From: an uncultured Collinsella sp.
GTDB taxonomy: Bacteria; Actinomycetota; Coriobacteriia; Coriobacteriales; Coriobacteriaceae
Assembly: GCA_902475785.1 (NCBI GenBank)
Contig: CABSAN010000006.1
Location: 3,605 to 67,604 of the forward strand
DNA: 64,000 bases
Reading direction: 5' to 3'
How positions within the stretch are numbered: position 1 is the first letter of the stretch; each line of letters begins with the position of its first letter. Positions 8,473 through 17,543 of the stretch are shown here, one piece after another. A model generated the notes under the pieces. That model did no database searches and was not told the origin of the DNA. It saw only the letters and a program-made list of their open reading frames with translations. A program made the position numbers and the translations under genes.

Positions 8473-9026
8473 TGGCTGAGTTCCCGAGCGTTACCGTCGA
8501 TCTTTCCGAGCAGCTCGAGTTTCCCGGAGACTCGTATCCGCTGACTGGCAAGGTCGATGTCGCCACCTATACGGTGGGCGAGAAGGAGTACCAGCTGCAG
8601 GACGGCATTGACTACGACGTGGTCTTTACCAATGCCGGCACCGGAGTTCTGCTTACGGGCATGGTCCGCGCGCACGCAACCGGTGAGTGCGACCGTTGCC
8701 TTGAGCCCGCTTCGTTTGATATTGCCGGTGAGATTGAGGAATTCTATCTCTTTAACGAGCCCGAGGATCCCGAGGCCTACGAGGACGGCTACGAGTTACT
8801 GGGTGAGGATCGCATCGTCGATCTGGGTGAGCCCATCAACGATGCCGTTGTCATGGACACGCCGTTCGTTGTCCTGTGCAAGCCCGATTGTCGCGGCCTA
8901 TGCCCCACGTGCGGCATCAATCTCAACGTCGAGCAATGCGATTGCGCCGCTCAAGCAGAGGCCGAATGGGCCGCTGCCACGGAAAATCCATTTGCAGCAT
9001 TGAAGAATCTCAAGCTTGACGAGTAA
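8472..9026 (+). CDS. yceD: YceD/DUF177 family protein
   Basis: A 184-residue DUF177 protein starting at ATG 8472, which overlaps the previous stop (TAATG). It has the two conserved cysteine pairs, CDRCLEPA near the middle and CRGLCPTCGINLN near the end, then an Asn/Leu/Lys C-terminus (FAALKNLKL). The family is almost always encoded directly upstream of rpmF and is needed for normal 23S rRNA levels in several species; its biochemical activity is not established. The rpmF gene follows after 64 bases. Confidence 0.9.
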   Translation: MAEFPSVTVDLSEQLEFPGDSYPLTGKVDVATYTVGEKEYQLQDGIDYDVVFTNAGTGVLLTGMVRAHATGECDRCLEPASFDIAGEIEEFYLFNEPEDPEAYEDGYELLGEDRIVDLGEPINDAVVMDTPFVVLCKPDCRGLCPTCGINLNVEQCDCAAQAEAEWAAATENPFAALKNLKLDE

Positions 9027-9090
9027 AACTGTGGTAGTATCGCTACTTGCGCGTAATCGCCACACTGGATAGTTCATAAGGAAGGTCACT

Positions 9091-9270
9091 ATGCCCGTAC
9101 CTAAACAAAAGCAGGGTCGTATCCGTACTCACACCCGCCGTTCCGCCAACATGAAGATCTCGGCTGCGGCTCAGTCCACGTGCCCCCGTTGCGGCGCTGT
9201 TAAGCTCCCGCACCACGTGTGCCCCAGCTGCGGTTTCTACAAGGACCGCGAGGTTATCGTTACCGAGTAA
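9091..9270 (+). CDS. rpmF: 50S ribosomal protein L32
   Basis: A 59-residue protein starting MPVPKQKQGRIRTHTRRS, the classic L32 N-terminus, with a zinc-ribbon of two CxxC pairs (CPRCG and CPSCG). AAGGAAGG precedes the ATG. It lies between yceD and plsX as in many bacteria, and an intrinsic terminator follows before plsX. Confidence 0.97.
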   Translation: MPVPKQKQGRIRTHTRRSANMKISAAAQSTCPRCGAVKLPHHVCPSCGFYKDREVIVTE

Positions 9271-9310
9271 CTGTATACTCTGGATGCGATGCCGTTCCAA
9301 CTGGAACCAC

Positions 9311-9340
9311 AATGGCCGGCTCAATGAGTCGGCCATTTTT
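9311..9340 (+). terminator. Intrinsic terminator or attenuator between rpmF and plsX
   Basis: A hairpin with arms AATGGCCGGCTC and GAGTCGGCCATT, loop AAT, runs straight into TTTTT. It lies 40 bases after rpmF and 18 before plsX, so it may be partial, letting L32 be made in excess of the lipid enzymes. Confidence 0.8.
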
Positions 9341-9357
9341 GTATAAGGAGTATGTAT

Positions 9358-10377
9358 ATGAGTAACGTTCGCGTTTGTGTAGACGTTGTGGGTGGAGACG
9401 AGAAACCTCAGGTTATTCTCGATGGTATCGAGGCGGCGCTTGCTGCGGATCCCGATATCGAGGTCTTGGCCGTCGGCCCCGCAGAGATCGTGAACCCCTT
9501 TGCCGCGGCTCACGCTCGCGTTGAGGCCTTGGAGGCACCCGATGTCATCGCCATGGATGACGATCCCATTCGAGCCGTGATGACCAAGCGCAAGTCCTCG
9601 ATCGTGCTTGCCTGTCGCGCCATTAAGAAGGGCAACGCGGATGCGTTCTTCTCTGCCGGTTCCACCGGCGCCATGACCGCTGCCGCTACCGCCTACGTGA
9701 CGCCGTTTAGGTATCAGGCCGAGGGCAAGAAGCAACCGGTACGTCCGTGCCTCACTAACGCACTGCCCAACCGCGCCGGCGGCCTGACGGTCCTGTGCGA
9801 CATGGGTGCCAACCCCGATGTCGAGGTCGACGACATGGTGCGTTTTGCCCAGATGGGTAGCGCCTATGCGCGCGTCGTCCTGGGCATTGAGCATCCCCGC
9901 GTCGGTCTGCTCGGCAACGGCACCGAGGATGAGAAGGGCTCCAACTTTACCAAGGCGTGCTTCCCTGCCATGAAGGCCGCCGTTCCCGGCTTTGTGGGCA
10001 ACTGCGAGGGCACCGACCTGACCTCGGGTAACTTTGACGTCGTCGTTGCCGATGGCATGTCGGGCAACATCGCGCTCAAGGCAACCGAGGGCGCCGCTAA
10101 GTTTTTGCTGCAAGAGCTCAAGGGTGCCTTTATGGCTTCGCTCGGCACCAAGATTGCCGCGCTGCTCATCAAAAAGCAGATGCGCGAGATTAAGGCAAAG
10201 CTCTCGGGCGATGCTAAGGGCGGCGCCATTCTGCTGGGCCTGCGTGGCGTGGTGCTGATCGGCCACGGTGCCACCTCGGTCGAGGCCGTAAAAAACGGTA
10301 CGCTCGCCGCGGCGGAGGCCGTGCGCGCCGGGCTTGTCGAGAACGTCGCCAACTCTATGGACGGCATCGTTTTGTAG
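9358..10377 (+). CDS. plsX: Phosphate acyltransferase PlsX
   Basis: A 339-residue PlsX, which converts acyl-ACP and phosphate to acyl-phosphate for phospholipid synthesis. The start at ATG 9358 fits AAGGAG seven bases upstream; ATG 9352 is only one base from it. Family signatures are VDVVGGDEKP at the N-terminus, FFSAGSTGAMTAAA, LCDMGANPDV, LLGNGTEDEKG, and the LIGHGATS motif near the end. It belongs with acpP downstream and the FakA-like kinase upstream in acyl-chain supply to membranes. Confidence 0.95.
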   Translation: MSNVRVCVDVVGGDEKPQVILDGIEAALAADPDIEVLAVGPAEIVNPFAAAHARVEALEAPDVIAMDDDPIRAVMTKRKSSIVLACRAIKKGNADAFFSAGSTGAMTAAATAYVTPFRYQAEGKKQPVRPCLTNALPNRAGGLTVLCDMGANPDVEVDDMVRFAQMGSAYARVVLGIEHPRVGLLGNGTEDEKGSNFTKACFPAMKAAVPGFVGNCEGTDLTSGNFDVVVADGMSGNIALKATEGAAKFLLQELKGAFMASLGTKIAALLIKKQMREIKAKLSGDAKGGAILLGLRGVVLIGHGATSVEAVKNGTLAAAEAVRAGLVENVANSMDGIVL

Positions 10378-10501
10378 GAGCGAGTTAGAGCGCTGTTATG
10401 TGCCTCGTGGCCTTCGTCGTGGGGTAGAATCAAAGCCGTGTCTTGGCGCTGCGATTGCGGCGCCAGCGCGTTGTTGTTCACGCAATACGAGAGGAAGCGC
10501 T

Positions 10502-10744
10502 ATGGACCGCTCCGAAATCTTCGATAAGATCGCCGAAGTCGCCGCTGACGTTCTGGGCGTCGATGTCGCCGACATTAGCGACGAGACTACCTTTGACGAT
10601 CTTGATGCCGATTCGCTCGAGCGTCTGCAGCTGGTGACGGCCATCGAGGATGAGTTCGACCTCGAGATCGATGACGAGACCCTGCTGTCGCTCAACTCTG
10701 TCGCCGACGCTGTCGACGCTATTGAAAACGCCAAGGAGGCCTAA
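10502..10744 (+). CDS. acpP: Acyl carrier protein
   Basis: An 80-residue acidic carrier protein with the phosphopantetheine attachment serine in DLDADSLERLQL (DSL motif, residue 38-40 region). The start at ATG 10502 has GAGGAAG upstream. It carries growing acyl chains for fatty acid synthesis. The gap to plsX is 124 bases; the gap to rnc is three bases. Confidence 0.96.
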   Translation: MDRSEIFDKIAEVAADVLGVDVADISDETTFDDLDADSLERLQLVTAIEDEFDLEIDDETLLSLNSVADAVDAIENAKEA

Positions 10745-10747
10745 GTC

Positions 10748-11473
10748 TTGGCTTTATCTCAACGACTCGCGCGCGCCCAGGAAATCCTGGGTCACGAGTT
10801 CAATAACAAGGTGCTGCTGCGCGCGGCGCTCACGCACCCCTCTGCCGTGGAAGGTCAGCCCGTCTCGGCGAGCTATGAGCGCCTTGAGTTTTTGGGCGAT
10901 TCCATTTTGGGCGCCGTGGTTGCCCGCTCGCTCTTTGAGTCCTATCCGGAGTTTGACGAGGGCAAGCTTACGCGCCTGAAGGTGTCGCTCGTCTCGGGTG
11001 CCACGCTGTCCGAGGTCTCCCATGAGCTGGGCATCGACGACATTATCATCTTTGGTGCCTCCGAGACCGGCACGGGCGCGCGCGGCCTGCATTCGGCGCT
11101 CGAGAACGTCTACGAGTCGCTCGTGGGCGCGCTGTATCTGGATGCCGGCTGGGACGTTGCGGCGGACTTTATCCACCGTACGCTTAAGCCGCACCTGGCC
11201 TCCGAGCGTGCCGAGCATCCTGCGAACCCCAAGTCGTTTTTGCAGGAGTGCGTGCAGGCAGACGGCCACGAGCCTCCGGCGTACAAGCTCGTTGGCTCTG
11301 AGGGCCCGGCACATGCACCGACCTTTACCGCCGTGGTGCTCATCGACGGTATCCGCCAGGGCCGCGGCACCGGTTCCTCCAAGAAGGAAGCCGAGGGAGC
11401 TGCCGCGCTCGAGGCACTCGACCGCATGGGCTACACCACCAACGGCGTGATTCTGAACAAGAAGCCTGTTTAA
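10748..11473 (+). CDS. rnc: Ribonuclease III
   Basis: A 241-residue double-strand-specific RNase. The start is TTG 10748, with AAGGAGG nine bases upstream in the acpP 3' end. The catalytic signature ERLEFLGDSILG (about 41-52) and the second acidic site ENVYESLVGALYLD (about 119-132) form the metal-binding dimer centre. A double-stranded RNA-binding domain follows (about 160-230, ending KKEAEGAAALEAL). The acpP-rnc-smc order is common in Gram-positive bacteria. Confidence 0.96.
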   Translation: MALSQRLARAQEILGHEFNNKVLLRAALTHPSAVEGQPVSASYERLEFLGDSILGAVVARSLFESYPEFDEGKLTRLKVSLVSGATLSEVSHELGIDDIIIFGASETGTGARGLHSALENVYESLVGALYLDAGWDVAADFIHRTLKPHLASERAEHPANPKSFLQECVQADGHEPPAYKLVGSEGPAHAPTFTAVVLIDGIRQGRGTGSSKKEAEGAAALEALDRMGYTTNGVILNKKPV

Positions 11474-11483
11474 GCGAGGAGCC

Positions 11484-14400
11484 GTGTATCTCAAGTCCCT
11501 CACGCTCAAAGGGTTCAAGTCGTTTGCCGACCGCGCCCATATGACGTTTGAGCCGGGCCTAACCGTCATCGTCGGTCCCAACGGCTCGGGAAAATCGAAC
11601 ATCTCCGACTCGATTCTGTGGGTCCTGGGCGAGCAGAGCGCCAAGCAGCTGCGCGGCCAGGCCATGGAAGACGTCATCTTCTCGGGTTCGTCGGCGCGCA
11701 AGCCGGTGGGTGTGGCCGAGGTCACGCTGGTTCTCGACAATTCGGACCATATGCTGCCCGTCGACTTTGACGAGGTGGCCATCACCCGCCGCATGTATCG
11801 CTCGGGCGAGAGTGAGTACCTCATCAACTCGAGCCCGTGCCGCCTGATGGACATCCAGGACATCCTGCACGACTCGGGCCTGGGCAAGGATACGCATTCC
11901 ATCATCAGCCAGGGCAAGCTCGACGCCATTTTGCAGAGCCGCCCCGAGGAGCGCCGCGCCCTCATTGAGGAGGCCGCCGGCATCTCCAAGCACAAGCGCC
12001 GCAAGGAGCGTGCGCTCAAAAAGATCAAGTCGATGGACGAGCACCTGACCCGTGCCCGCGATATCAACAAGGAAATCGCCCGTCAACTGCGACCGCTGGA
12101 GCGTCAGGTCGATCGCGCGCGCAAGTACAAAGAGCTGTCCTCGCGCGCGAACGAGCTTACGCAGATGCTGGCAGTCGATGAGCTCCGTTCGCTGCAATCG
12201 CAGTGGAACGACCTGGAGAGTCGCTCTAAGGAGGGCGCCGCCGAGCTGGAGCTCGCGCAGTACCGCTTGGGTGAGAAAGAGCGCGAGCTCGAGAAGCTCC
12301 AGGTCATGCTCGAGGAAAAGGGCCTGTTTGTAGGAGACTTGGGCGAGCAGCGCCGCCATATGCAAGATGTGGTCGGTCGCATTAACTCCGACATGCGTCT
12401 GCTCGAGGAAAAGGGCCATAACATGGTGTCGCGCCTGTCCGACATGCGCGGTCAGATCTCGGGCTCCGAGCATCAGCGCCGTCGCGTGGTCGAGGAGCTC
12501 GAGGATGCGCGCGCCCAGCTCGAGGAAGTGACCGGCGCGCATATGCAGGCCCAGGAGGACGTTGACGCCGCTGGTCCTGCCGCCGCCGAGCTTCACGAAC
12601 GCCGCGTGGCGCTCGATGCGCAGATTTCGCAGCTTACGCGCGAGCAGCGCGATGTGCAGCGCGTTGCCGATAATGCTGCGCTCGAGCTCGCCAAGGTAAA
12701 GGATTCGCTTTCCAATGCCGAGGTCGAGGACAACATGTATGCCTCGCGCCTGGAGCAGATCGACGAGCAGCTCGAGGAGGTCACGGCATCGCTTGAGAGC
12801 CGCCGCAACCGTGCTGAGGAGCTTGAGAGCGCCCTTGAGGCGGCTCGTCGGGCCCAGAGCGATGCGCGCGAGGCCACCGAGACTGCACGCGCTGCCCTCA
12901 AGGACCTGCGTGCCCGCGAGGGCGAGGCACGCAACAAGCTTTCCGAGGTTCGCTCGGAGCTCGCGAGCCAAAAGAAGCTCGATGCTCGCATGGCCGACAG
13001 CTCGCCGCTCGTAAGCCGCCTGGTTGGCGCGCTGGGCGACGATGTTTCGGGCCGTCTGGGCGATGTGCTCGAGGCACCGCGTGAGCTTGAAGGCCTGGTT
13101 GAGCAGCTGCTCGCCGGCGATATCGATGCCCTGTTGTTCGATAACGCTGCCGCACTTGAGCGCGCCGGTCGCGCTGCGCTGGACCAGAAGAAGGCCTCGG
13201 GCGAGGCGCTGCTGGTGGCGCGCAGCGTGAGCGGCTCTGCGGCCGCCGAGGGTGCCGCCGGTACCCGTCTTGTTGATCGCTTGTCCGTGCGTGCGGGGTA
13301 TGGTCCGGTCGTCGAGGCATTGCTCGGCGGCTATTACGTGGTCGATGACTTGGCCGCCGCGCTGTCCGCGCCGGTCGTTGACGGCGTGACCTATGTGACT
13401 CCCGATGGCGCACGTGTTGCCTGCGGCGGCCTGGTTCGCGTGGGGCTTGATGCCGGCGAGGCTTCGGGTGCTCTGGAGCGTAAGCGTCGTATCCGCGAGC
13501 TGGAAGGCCTGGAGCCCGATCTTGCTGCCGTGTTTGAGCATGTTTCTGATCAGGTCGTCGAGGCCAACGCTGCCGTTGAGGAGGCCCGTGCTGCCGAGGG
13601 CGATGCTGCCGGTGAGATCGCCCGCCTTGAGGGCGAGCGCCGCTCCCTGCTGTCTGAGATTGGCCGCCTGGAGCAGAGTGCCAACAATGCCGAGGTCGAG
13701 CGCGTGCGCATTTCCAAGCGCCGCGAGCAGGCTGCCCAGGCCGTTCGCGCTGCGCGTCCGCGCGTGGACGAGCTCACTCGTTCGCGTGACGAGGCTCGTG
13801 CGCAGGCGAGCGACCTGGGCCTGCAGATTGCCGAGGCCAACGACGAGCTCGATCGCGTGCGCCGTAACGATTCCGAGGCCGCCGGTAAGCTCGCCGACGC
13901 TAAGGTGCGCCTGGCTCAGACGAGCGAGCGTCTTCGTTCTCTGAGGGGCCGCGTGCCCGACCTGGAGCATCGCCTGGAGGGCATCGACCGCCGTATCCGC
14001 GGAACACGCCAGGCCTCGCGCTCGCTTGAGCTGCTGCGCCTTCGCGTCGATCCCATGCACGAGCGCTATTCTGCCCTGTTGGAGCGCGCCTCGGACTGGG
14101 CTGCGCGCCTGCGCGATCAGGCTTCGCTCGAGGAAGCGGACTCGGCTTCGCTTAAGAAGACCATCGAGGACGCCAAGACCGAGGTCGCCCGCGCCAAAGA
14201 GAGGGTCGATGCTGCCGCCACGACGCAAAATGAGTTCAAGGTGGCGCGCGGCAAGCTCGAGGTGCAGGTCGAGGCTGCCATCAAGGCCATCACCGCTGAC
14301 GGTACCACGGTGCTCGAGGAAGCGCTCATGCTGCCGGCGCCCACCGATCGCGACGCCGCCGAGCGCGAGCTTAACCAACTCGTGCGCCAGATCAACAACC

Positions 14401-15020
14401 TGGGCCCTGTGAACCAGGTTGCCATGGAGGAATACGAGCAGCTCAAGCGCCGTGCCGATTACATCGAGGAACAACTCGCCGATTTGGAGAGCGCGCGCAA
14501 GGCGCTCACCAAGATCACCGTGGCGATCGACCGCAAGATGCGCAAGGCGTTCCTGGTGACGTTTGAGAAGGTCGACGCGAATTTCCGCGAGATCTTCGCC
14601 ATGCTCTTCCCGGGCGGTCAGGCTCACCTTGAGATGACCGATCCCGAGCATCCGGCCGAGACGGGCATTGAGGTCGTGGCGCAGCCGCGCGGCAAGCGCA
14701 TCACCAAGATGATGCTCATGTCGGGTGGCGAGAAGAGCCTGACGGCGCTCGCCCTGCTCTTTGCCGTATACCGTACGCGCACGGTGCCGTTCTATGTGCT
14801 GGACGAGGTCGAGGCGGCGCTCGACGACGCCAACCTGTCCAAGCTCATCGGCGCCCTCGATGTGCTGCGTTCCGATACGCAGCTCTTGGTAATCTCGCAT
14901 CAGCGCCGTACTATGGAGGATGCTGACGTCCTCTACGGCGTCTCGATGCAAGCCGACGGCGTCAGTCGCGTCGTCTCGCAAAAACTCGATCGCGAAACCG
15001 GAAAGGTCGTGAATGCATAA
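11484..15020 (+). CDS. smc: Chromosome segregation protein SMC
   Basis: A 1178-residue SMC ATPase that compacts and organises the chromosome with ScpA and ScpB. The GTG start has GCGAGGAG upstream. The N-terminal head has Walker A GPNGSGKSNI (about 32-41). Two long Ala/Glu/Arg coiled coils flank a hinge domain (about 505-660, glycine-rich around SGRLGDVLEAP). The C-terminal head holds the signature LMSGGEKSLTALALLFA and Walker B FYVLDEVEAALDD. The stop overlaps the ftsY start. scpA and scpB are not in the window. Confidence 0.97.
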   Translation: MYLKSLTLKGFKSFADRAHMTFEPGLTVIVGPNGSGKSNISDSILWVLGEQSAKQLRGQAMEDVIFSGSSARKPVGVAEVTLVLDNSDHMLPVDFDEVAITRRMYRSGESEYLINSSPCRLMDIQDILHDSGLGKDTHSIISQGKLDAILQSRPEERRALIEEAAGISKHKRRKERALKKIKSMDEHLTRARDINKEIARQLRPLERQVDRARKYKELSSRANELTQMLAVDELRSLQSQWNDLESRSKEGAAELELAQYRLGEKERELEKLQVMLEEKGLFVGDLGEQRRHMQDVVGRINSDMRLLEEKGHNMVSRLSDMRGQISGSEHQRRRVVEELEDARAQLEEVTGAHMQAQEDVDAAGPAAAELHERRVALDAQISQLTREQRDVQRVADNAALELAKVKDSLSNAEVEDNMYASRLEQIDEQLEEVTASLESRRNRAEELESALEAARRAQSDAREATETARAALKDLRAREGEARNKLSEVRSELASQKKLDARMADSSPLVSRLVGALGDDVSGRLGDVLEAPRELEGLVEQLLAGDIDALLFDNAAALERAGRAALDQKKASGEALLVARSVSGSAAAEGAAGTRLVDRLSVRAGYGPVVEALLGGYYVVDDLAAALSAPVVDGVTYVTPDGARVACGGLVRVGLDAGEASGALERKRRIRELEGLEPDLAAVFEHVSDQVVEANAAVEEARAAEGDAAGEIARLEGERRSLLSEIGRLEQSANNAEVERVRISKRREQAAQAVRAARPRVDELTRSRDEARAQASDLGLQIAEANDELDRVRRNDSEAAGKLADAKVRLAQTSERLRSLRGRVPDLEHRLEGIDRRIRGTRQASRSLELLRLRVDPMHERYSALLERASDWAARLRDQASLEEADSASLKKTIEDAKTEVARAKERVDAAATTQNEFKVARGKLEVQVEAAIKAITADGTTVLEEALMLPAPTDRDAAERELNQLVRQINNLGPVNQVAMEEYEQLKRRADYIEEQLADLESARKALTKITVAIDRKMRKAFLVTFEKVDANFREIFAMLFPGGQAHLEMTDPEHPAETGIEVVAQPRGKRITKMMLMSGGEKSLTALALLFAVYRTRTVPFYVLDEVEAALDDANLSKLIGALDVLRSDTQLLVISHQRRTMEDADVLYGVSMQADGVSRVVSQKLDRETGKVVNA

Positions 15021-15937
15021 TGGGATTTTTTGACGCACTCTCGCGCGGACTTGAGCGTAGCCGCGAGGCCCTCAACGAGGTCTTCTACTTTGGCGGTGAG
15101 GTCGACGAGGATTTTTGGGAGGACCTTGAGGACACCCTCGTCATGGGCGACATGGGTGCCGAGGTCGCTATTCAGGTCTCCGATGACCTGCGCGACGCCG
15201 CTGCCAAGAAGAACCTCAAAACCGCCCCGCAGCTTCGCCGCGCCCTGGCCGAGCAGCTCGAGGGCCATTTTGTGCCTGTTGAGCGCGACCCGTTTTCCGA
15301 TACGCCGAGCTGCGTGCTGTTTGTCGGCATCAACGGTGCCGGCAAGACCACCACGGTCGGCAAGATTGCGAGCGCTATGGCCGCCCGCGGCAAGAACGTG
15401 GTGATCGGTTCGGCCGACACCTTCCGCGCCGCCGCCATCGAGCAGCTTGATGTGTGGGGCCAGCGTGCCGGCGTACCGGTTATCAAGCGTGACCGCGGCT
15501 CCGATCCGGCGAGCGTGTGCTATGACGTGCTCGACGAGGCCGATAAGCGCGGCAGCGACCTGGTGCTCATCGATACCGCCGGTCGTCTGCACACGAGCCC
15601 CGAGCTCATGCGCGAGCTCGCCAAGGTGGTCAATGTGACCCGTAAGCGCGCCGCCAATATGGCCGCCGGTCCCATGCCGGTCTCGGTCGTGCTTGTGATC
15701 GATGCCGCCACTGGTCAGAACGGTCTGAACCAGGCGCTCGAGTTTAACGAGGCGCTGGGCCTGGACGGTATTATCATGACTAAGCTCGACGGCACGGCTA
15801 AGGGCGGTATCGCCATGGCCGTGGCCGAGAAACTCAAGCTCCCGATCCTGCGCATCGGCGTGGGCGAGCAGGTCGATGACCTGCAGGAGTTTAACGCCAA
15901 AGATTTCTGCCGCGCCCTGGTGGGCGAGTCCAACTAA
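15020..15937 (+). CDS. ftsY: Signal recognition particle receptor FtsY
   Basis: A 305-residue SRP-GTPase that receives ribosome-SRP complexes at the membrane. It is the short NG-domain form without the long acidic A domain of E. coli. Motifs are GINGAGKTTTVGK (G1, about 111-123), the DTFRAAA segment (G2), DTAGRL (G3) and TKLDGTAKGG (G4). The start codon overlaps the smc stop (TAATG). ffh, its partner, follows ten bases later. Confidence 0.96.
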   Translation: MGFFDALSRGLERSREALNEVFYFGGEVDEDFWEDLEDTLVMGDMGAEVAIQVSDDLRDAAAKKNLKTAPQLRRALAEQLEGHFVPVERDPFSDTPSCVLFVGINGAGKTTTVGKIASAMAARGKNVVIGSADTFRAAAIEQLDVWGQRAGVPVIKRDRGSDPASVCYDVLDEADKRGSDLVLIDTAGRLHTSPELMRELAKVVNVTRKRAANMAAGPMPVSVVLVIDAATGQNGLNQALEFNEALGLDGIIMTKLDGTAKGGIAMAVAEKLKLPILRIGVGEQVDDLQEFNAKDFCRALVGESN

Positions 15938-15947
15938 GGAGTGACTA

Positions 15948-17423
15948 GTGTTTGATTCCCTGAGCGATCGCCTCAACGACACATTTGACCGCCTGCGCGG
16001 TAAGGGTAAGCTGACCGAGGCCGATATTACCTCGGCCATGCGTGATATTCGCATGGCGCTACTCGAGGCTGACGTTAACTTTAAGGTCGTCAAGGAGTTC
16101 GTTGCCAAGACCAAGGAGCGCTGCATGACCGCCGAGGTCATGGAGTCGCTGTCGCCGGCGCAAAACGTCGTCAAGATCGTGCTCGACGAGCTCACCGAGA
16201 TGCTCGGCTCAACCGAGAGCAAGCTCGTCTTTAGCAACCGCATTCCCAATGTCATCATGCTCGTGGGCCTGCAGGGCTCCGGTAAGACCACGGCGGCCGT
16301 AAAGCTGGCCTACCTGCTCAAGAAGCAGGGCCGCTCGCCGCTGCTCGCCGCGTGCGACGTCTACCGTCCCGCCGCTGCCGATCAGCTGGCCACACTCGGT
16401 GGCGAGATCGGCGTACCGGTCTTCCGCGGCGACGGTGCGCACCCGGTCGACATCGCCAAGGGCGCCATCCAGGAGGCCGTTGACCACCTGCGCGACGTGG
16501 TCATCGTCGATACCGCTGGTCGTCTTCAGATCGACGAGCAGATGATGCAGGAGGCCGTCGACATCAAGAAGGCCGTCAAGCCCGATCAGGTGCTGATGGT
16601 CGTCGATGCCATGACCGGCCAGGATATTGTCAACGTCGTCTCGACCTTCGCCGAGCGCACCGACTTTGACGGCGTGATTATCTCCAAGCTCGACGGTGAC
16701 GCCCGTGGCGGTGGCGCACTTTCGGTGCGTCAAGTGACCGGCAAGCCCATCAAGTTTGTGAGCATGGGCGAGAAACCCGATTCGCTTGAGCCGTTCTATC
16801 CCGATCGCATGGCCAAGCGCATTCTGGGCATGGGCGACGTCGTCGGCATTATCGAGAAGGCCCAGGAGGCGGCTGATGCAGAGCAGCTTGAGGCTGCCGA
16901 GCGTATGCTGCGCGAGGGCTTCACCATGAACGATATGCTCGACCAGATGAAAGCCGTCAAAAAGATGGGCGGCATGAAGGGTATCCTGGGCATGCTCCCC
17001 GGCGGTCAGCGTGCACTCAACCAGATGGGTGGCAACCTGGACGAGGGTATCTTCGATAAGAACGAGGCCATCATCATGTCGATGACCAAGGAGGAGCGCC
17101 TGCGTCCCTCTATCATCAACGGCCAGCGTCGCGCGCGTATCGCCAAGGGCGCCGGCGTAACCCCCACCGAGGTCAACAGCCTTATGAAGCAGTGGGGCGA
17201 GATGAATAAGATGATGGGCCGCATGCGCACGATGGCCAATCAGGCACAGGCTGGTGGCAAGAAGGGCAAAAAGGGTAAGAAGGGCAAGAAGATGCGCATG
17301 CCCAATATCCCTGGCCTGGACGCTATGGGTCTGGGCGGCATGGGCGGCCTGGGAACGGGCGGCCCCAAGTCCGATATGGACCTGCTGCGCCAGATGGAAG
17401 CGCAGATGCGCAATAAGAAATAG
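15948..17423 (+). CDS. ffh: Signal recognition particle protein Ffh
   Basis: A 491-residue GTPase that binds signal sequences and 4.5S RNA. It starts at GTG with AAGGAG seven bases upstream. NG domain motifs are GLQGSGKTT, CDVYRPAA, DTAGRL and SKLDGDARGG. The C-terminal M domain is methionine-rich, followed by a Gly/Lys tract (GGKKGKKGKKGKK) and a Gly/Met tail, features shared with actinobacterial Ffh. No ylxM lies between ftsY and ffh. A terminator follows, and rpsP does not. Confidence 0.97.
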   Translation: MFDSLSDRLNDTFDRLRGKGKLTEADITSAMRDIRMALLEADVNFKVVKEFVAKTKERCMTAEVMESLSPAQNVVKIVLDELTEMLGSTESKLVFSNRIPNVIMLVGLQGSGKTTAAVKLAYLLKKQGRSPLLAACDVYRPAAADQLATLGGEIGVPVFRGDGAHPVDIAKGAIQEAVDHLRDVVIVDTAGRLQIDEQMMQEAVDIKKAVKPDQVLMVVDAMTGQDIVNVVSTFAERTDFDGVIISKLDGDARGGGALSVRQVTGKPIKFVSMGEKPDSLEPFYPDRMAKRILGMGDVVGIIEKAQEAADAEQLEAAERMLREGFTMNDMLDQMKAVKKMGGMKGILGMLPGGQRALNQMGGNLDEGIFDKNEAIIMSMTKEERLRPSIINGQRRARIAKGAGVTPTEVNSLMKQWGEMNKMMGRMRTMANQAQAGGKKGKKGKKGKKMRMPNIPGLDAMGLGGMGGLGTGGPKSDMDLLRQMEAQMRNKK

Positions 17424-17448
17424 GGCTGTAATTCCAGCTTGATATGGC

Positions 17449-17480
17449 AAAGGCCACTCGGAAGCTACCGGGTGGCCTTT
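17449..17480 (+). terminator. Intrinsic terminator after ffh
   Basis: A stem of AAAGGCCAC-CGG with CCG-GTGGCCTTT (one bulged base per arm, loop AAGCTA) followed by GTTGTT. It closes the 15-kb rightward cluster. The A-rich 5' arm gives a T run on the opposite strand, so it may also serve the leftward gene that ends at 17544. Confidence 0.8.
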
Positions 17481-17543
17481 GTTGTTGGCTTTGATTGTTT
17501 GGCTGCGTGCAGCGTCGTGTCCCGAGCTCGCGGTGCCGTGCCG

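Noticed and set aside
11559..15038. 1,159-codon open frame on the minus strand opposite smc
   Set aside because: It mirrors the codon bias of smc and shows no protein features; smc is unambiguous on the plus strand.
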